Of a stretch of 8,352 bases of DNA, positions 7,387-8,352 are shown in pieces. Made by a program: the position numbers and the translations under genes. The notes beneath the pieces were generated by a model. The model had not been told where the DNA came from and searched no databases. It saw only the letters and a program-made list of their open reading frames with translations. Each line of letters opens with the position of its first letter. Within the stretch, counting starts at the first letter, position 1. This DNA comes from an uncultured Pseudomonadota bacterium (GTDB lineage: Bacteria; Pseudomonadota; Alphaproteobacteria; RUG11792). Location of the stretch: positions 1 to 8,352 of the forward strand of contig CADBQC010000098.1 of the NCBI GenBank assembly GCA_902796745.1, read 5' to 3'.

Positions 7387-8155
7387 AGTTATACTCATTG
7401 CAACTTTTTTGTGTTTAAGGGCAGATGCTTTTGAGACTGCCCAACTTCCGCTTTCCGACGAGTTAGCTAGAACATTCCCTGAAATAAGTACCACTTGCTA
7501 CATAATAGTGAATGAAGATACAAATGTTGTAGTGACATCATCAAATTCAGAAAAGCCTATAGATACAGGTACATTTAGTGAGACATATGATGTTGGGCAA
7601 CTCGCAACTTTACATAAAATGGCGAAAGAGTTTACTGATACGAAACAATTTTTTCAATCCGCAATGTCGGGAAACGGGATGGCAATTAGATATAAAAACA
7701 AGAGTGAAGCAAGTTTTATTATTCTGGTATATGGCGAAGCCACAAGCGAAATGGCTCAAAACGATATAGAAAAGATCAAAGCATGGTTGGAACAATTTTA
7801 TGTATATAATATGCGACAAGAAAATAGCTATTTGCGTATTCCAGTAATTTATGGAACACGATCGGTTATGAACGTCAAGTTACCCAAAACACAGCCGATT
7901 TTATTGTCAAGAACACAAACAAAAAAAATCGAAAAGGTGTATCGATATCGGACAATACTGAAAGCCCCAATTACAGCTAATAATGAAATTGGATATGTGT
8001 TTTTTCATACCGCCATATTCAAAAATCCAATTCAAAAAACGATCAAAGCCGGAACCAATATAAAAAAATCCGGATGGATTCAGTGTCTTTGGGATTCTGT
8101 GCGATACTTGATATTCGGCGCTACGGCATTCGTACAAAGAGAAAAACATCGATAG
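7379..8155 (+). CDS. Catalytically dead D-alanyl-D-alanine carboxypeptidase-like protein (PBP5/DacA family)
   Basis: The 258-aa product has a signal peptide with an ADA cleavage site (15-17). Residues 40-62 (CYIIVNEDTNVVVTSSNSEK, then PID) match the strand-turn-strand before the catalytic Ser of peptidase S11 enzymes (E. coli SYILIDYNSGKVLAEQNAD). The catalytic SxxK (SLTK) aligns with TFSE (65-68), so Ser becomes Thr and Lys becomes Glu. Most of the transpeptidase domain with SxN is missing, and where DGIKTGHT is expected the protein has GNGMAIRYK (98-106). After that, SFIILVYGEATSEMAQNDIE (112-131) matches RLISAVMGGRTFKGREAE, and the PBP5 C-terminal beta domain follows: KLPK (167-170), TILKAPITANNEIGYVFF (192-209), and the amphipathic membrane anchor WIQCLWDSVRYLIFG (233-247). 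Usual length is about 390. The frame is intact, so it looks like a retained pseudoenzyme, perhaps binding peptidoglycan or partners at the membrane. Start ATG overlaps the MFS gene by 8 nt. The alignment is from memory of E. coli DacA. Confidence 0.75.
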   Translation: MNRVILIATFLCLRADAFETAQLPLSDELARTFPEISTTCYIIVNEDTNVVVTSSNSEKPIDTGTFSETYDVGQLATLHKMAKEFTDTKQFFQSAMSGNGMAIRYKNKSEASFIILVYGEATSEMAQNDIEKIKAWLEQFYVYNMRQENSYLRIPVIYGTRSVMNVKLPKTQPILLSRTQTKKIEKVYRYRTILKAPITANNEIGYVFFHTAIFKNPIQKTIKAGTNIKKSGWIQCLWDSVRYLIFGATAFVQREKHR

Positions 8156-8177
8156 ACTTTTGGGTACTCCTAACCAA

Positions 8178-8351
8178 TTATGGAATAAAGTAATTTTTCA
8201 TTAAATAACAAAAGTAAAGAGGCGGATACCATATCAATTGCCTTGGAATAACAACTTGTTCTTCTGAGTTTTTGCTTTTGTCTAAACAGATTCTCGACTT
8301 ACTTATTACATGTTTATTAGATATTTTTATCTTTTTATAATCAAAATTTCC
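8178..8351 (-). CDS. C-terminal fragment of an unidentified protein at the right edge
   Basis: On the minus strand one frame stays open from the window edge to TAA (8178-8180), giving 57 residues that include SKSRICLDKSKNSEEQVVIP and end YLMKNYFIP. In DNA this rich in A and T, an uninterrupted stretch of that length is unlikely by chance. It converges on the DacA-like gene with 22 bp between them. The end is aromatic (IWYPPLYFCYLM) and may contact membrane. No family is recognised and the start lies outside the window. Confidence 0.45.
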   Translation of the reverse strand, partial: GNFDYKKIKISNKHVISKSRICLDKSKNSEEQVVIPRQLIWYPPLYFCYLMKNYFIP

Positions 8352-8352
8352 A

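Noticed and set aside
8160..8177. TTGGGTA/TAACCAA hairpin just after the DacA-like gene as a terminator
   Set aside because: The stem is short with an internal G-A mismatch and no T-run follows directly. It is not strong enough to call.

Overview
The window is AT-rich bacterial DNA. Its best-preserved proteins point to an alphaproteobacterium: MreB carries the alphaproteobacterial-style N-terminus, and the MFS carrier belongs to a family with an LRVSPSVM motif that I associate with intracellular gamma- and alphaproteobacteria such as Legionella, Rickettsiales and Holosporales. Low GC, a secreted protein I cannot place, an eroded cell-wall enzyme and patchy intergenic DNA suggest a host-associated lineage such as Holosporales. 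That placement is inference from family resemblance, not a database result.

Layout. Bases 1-111 are the C-terminus of an unidentified plus-strand gene. A well-formed sigma70-type promoter (134-162) and a strong Shine-Dalgarno (187-192) lead into a 405-aa secreted protein with an HETGH zinc-protease-type motif (198-1415). A 356-bp gap follows, with a 14-bp-stem hairpin and broken minus-strand reading frames. Next is trkH (1772-3199, +), a potassium channel subunit, which converges within 16 bp on a minus-strand cluster running mreB -> yggT -> rsmA (5416 down to 3216). In that cluster yggT follows mreB by 19 nt and overlaps rsmA by 8 nt, so the three look like one transcript joining cell shape (MreB), a small membrane protein (YggT) and 16S rRNA dimethylation (RsmA). 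mreC/mreD are not next to mreB.

Between the divergent mreB and the rightward MFS gene lie about 700 bp without a convincing large gene. They hold a GC-rich cluster of strong palindromes (5515-5633) whose first hairpin is an intrinsic terminator on the minus strand, further AT-rich hairpins, and two short reading frames on opposite strands: a 59-aa very basic peptide (-) and a 35-aa hydrophobic peptide (+). A minus-strand terminator with no obvious gene feeding it suggests an unannotated small transcript there.

On the right, a TTG-started MFS transporter (6115-7386) overlaps by 8 nt a 258-aa exported protein (7379-8155) that I read as a D-alanyl-D-alanine carboxypeptidase (DacA/PBP5 family). 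It has lost SxxK, SxN and KTG and most of its catalytic domain, but keeps its signal peptide, C-terminal domain and membrane anchor. It is the most interesting single gene here, an apparent pseudoenzyme. The right edge (8178-8351, -) is probably the C-terminus of another unidentified gene converging on it.
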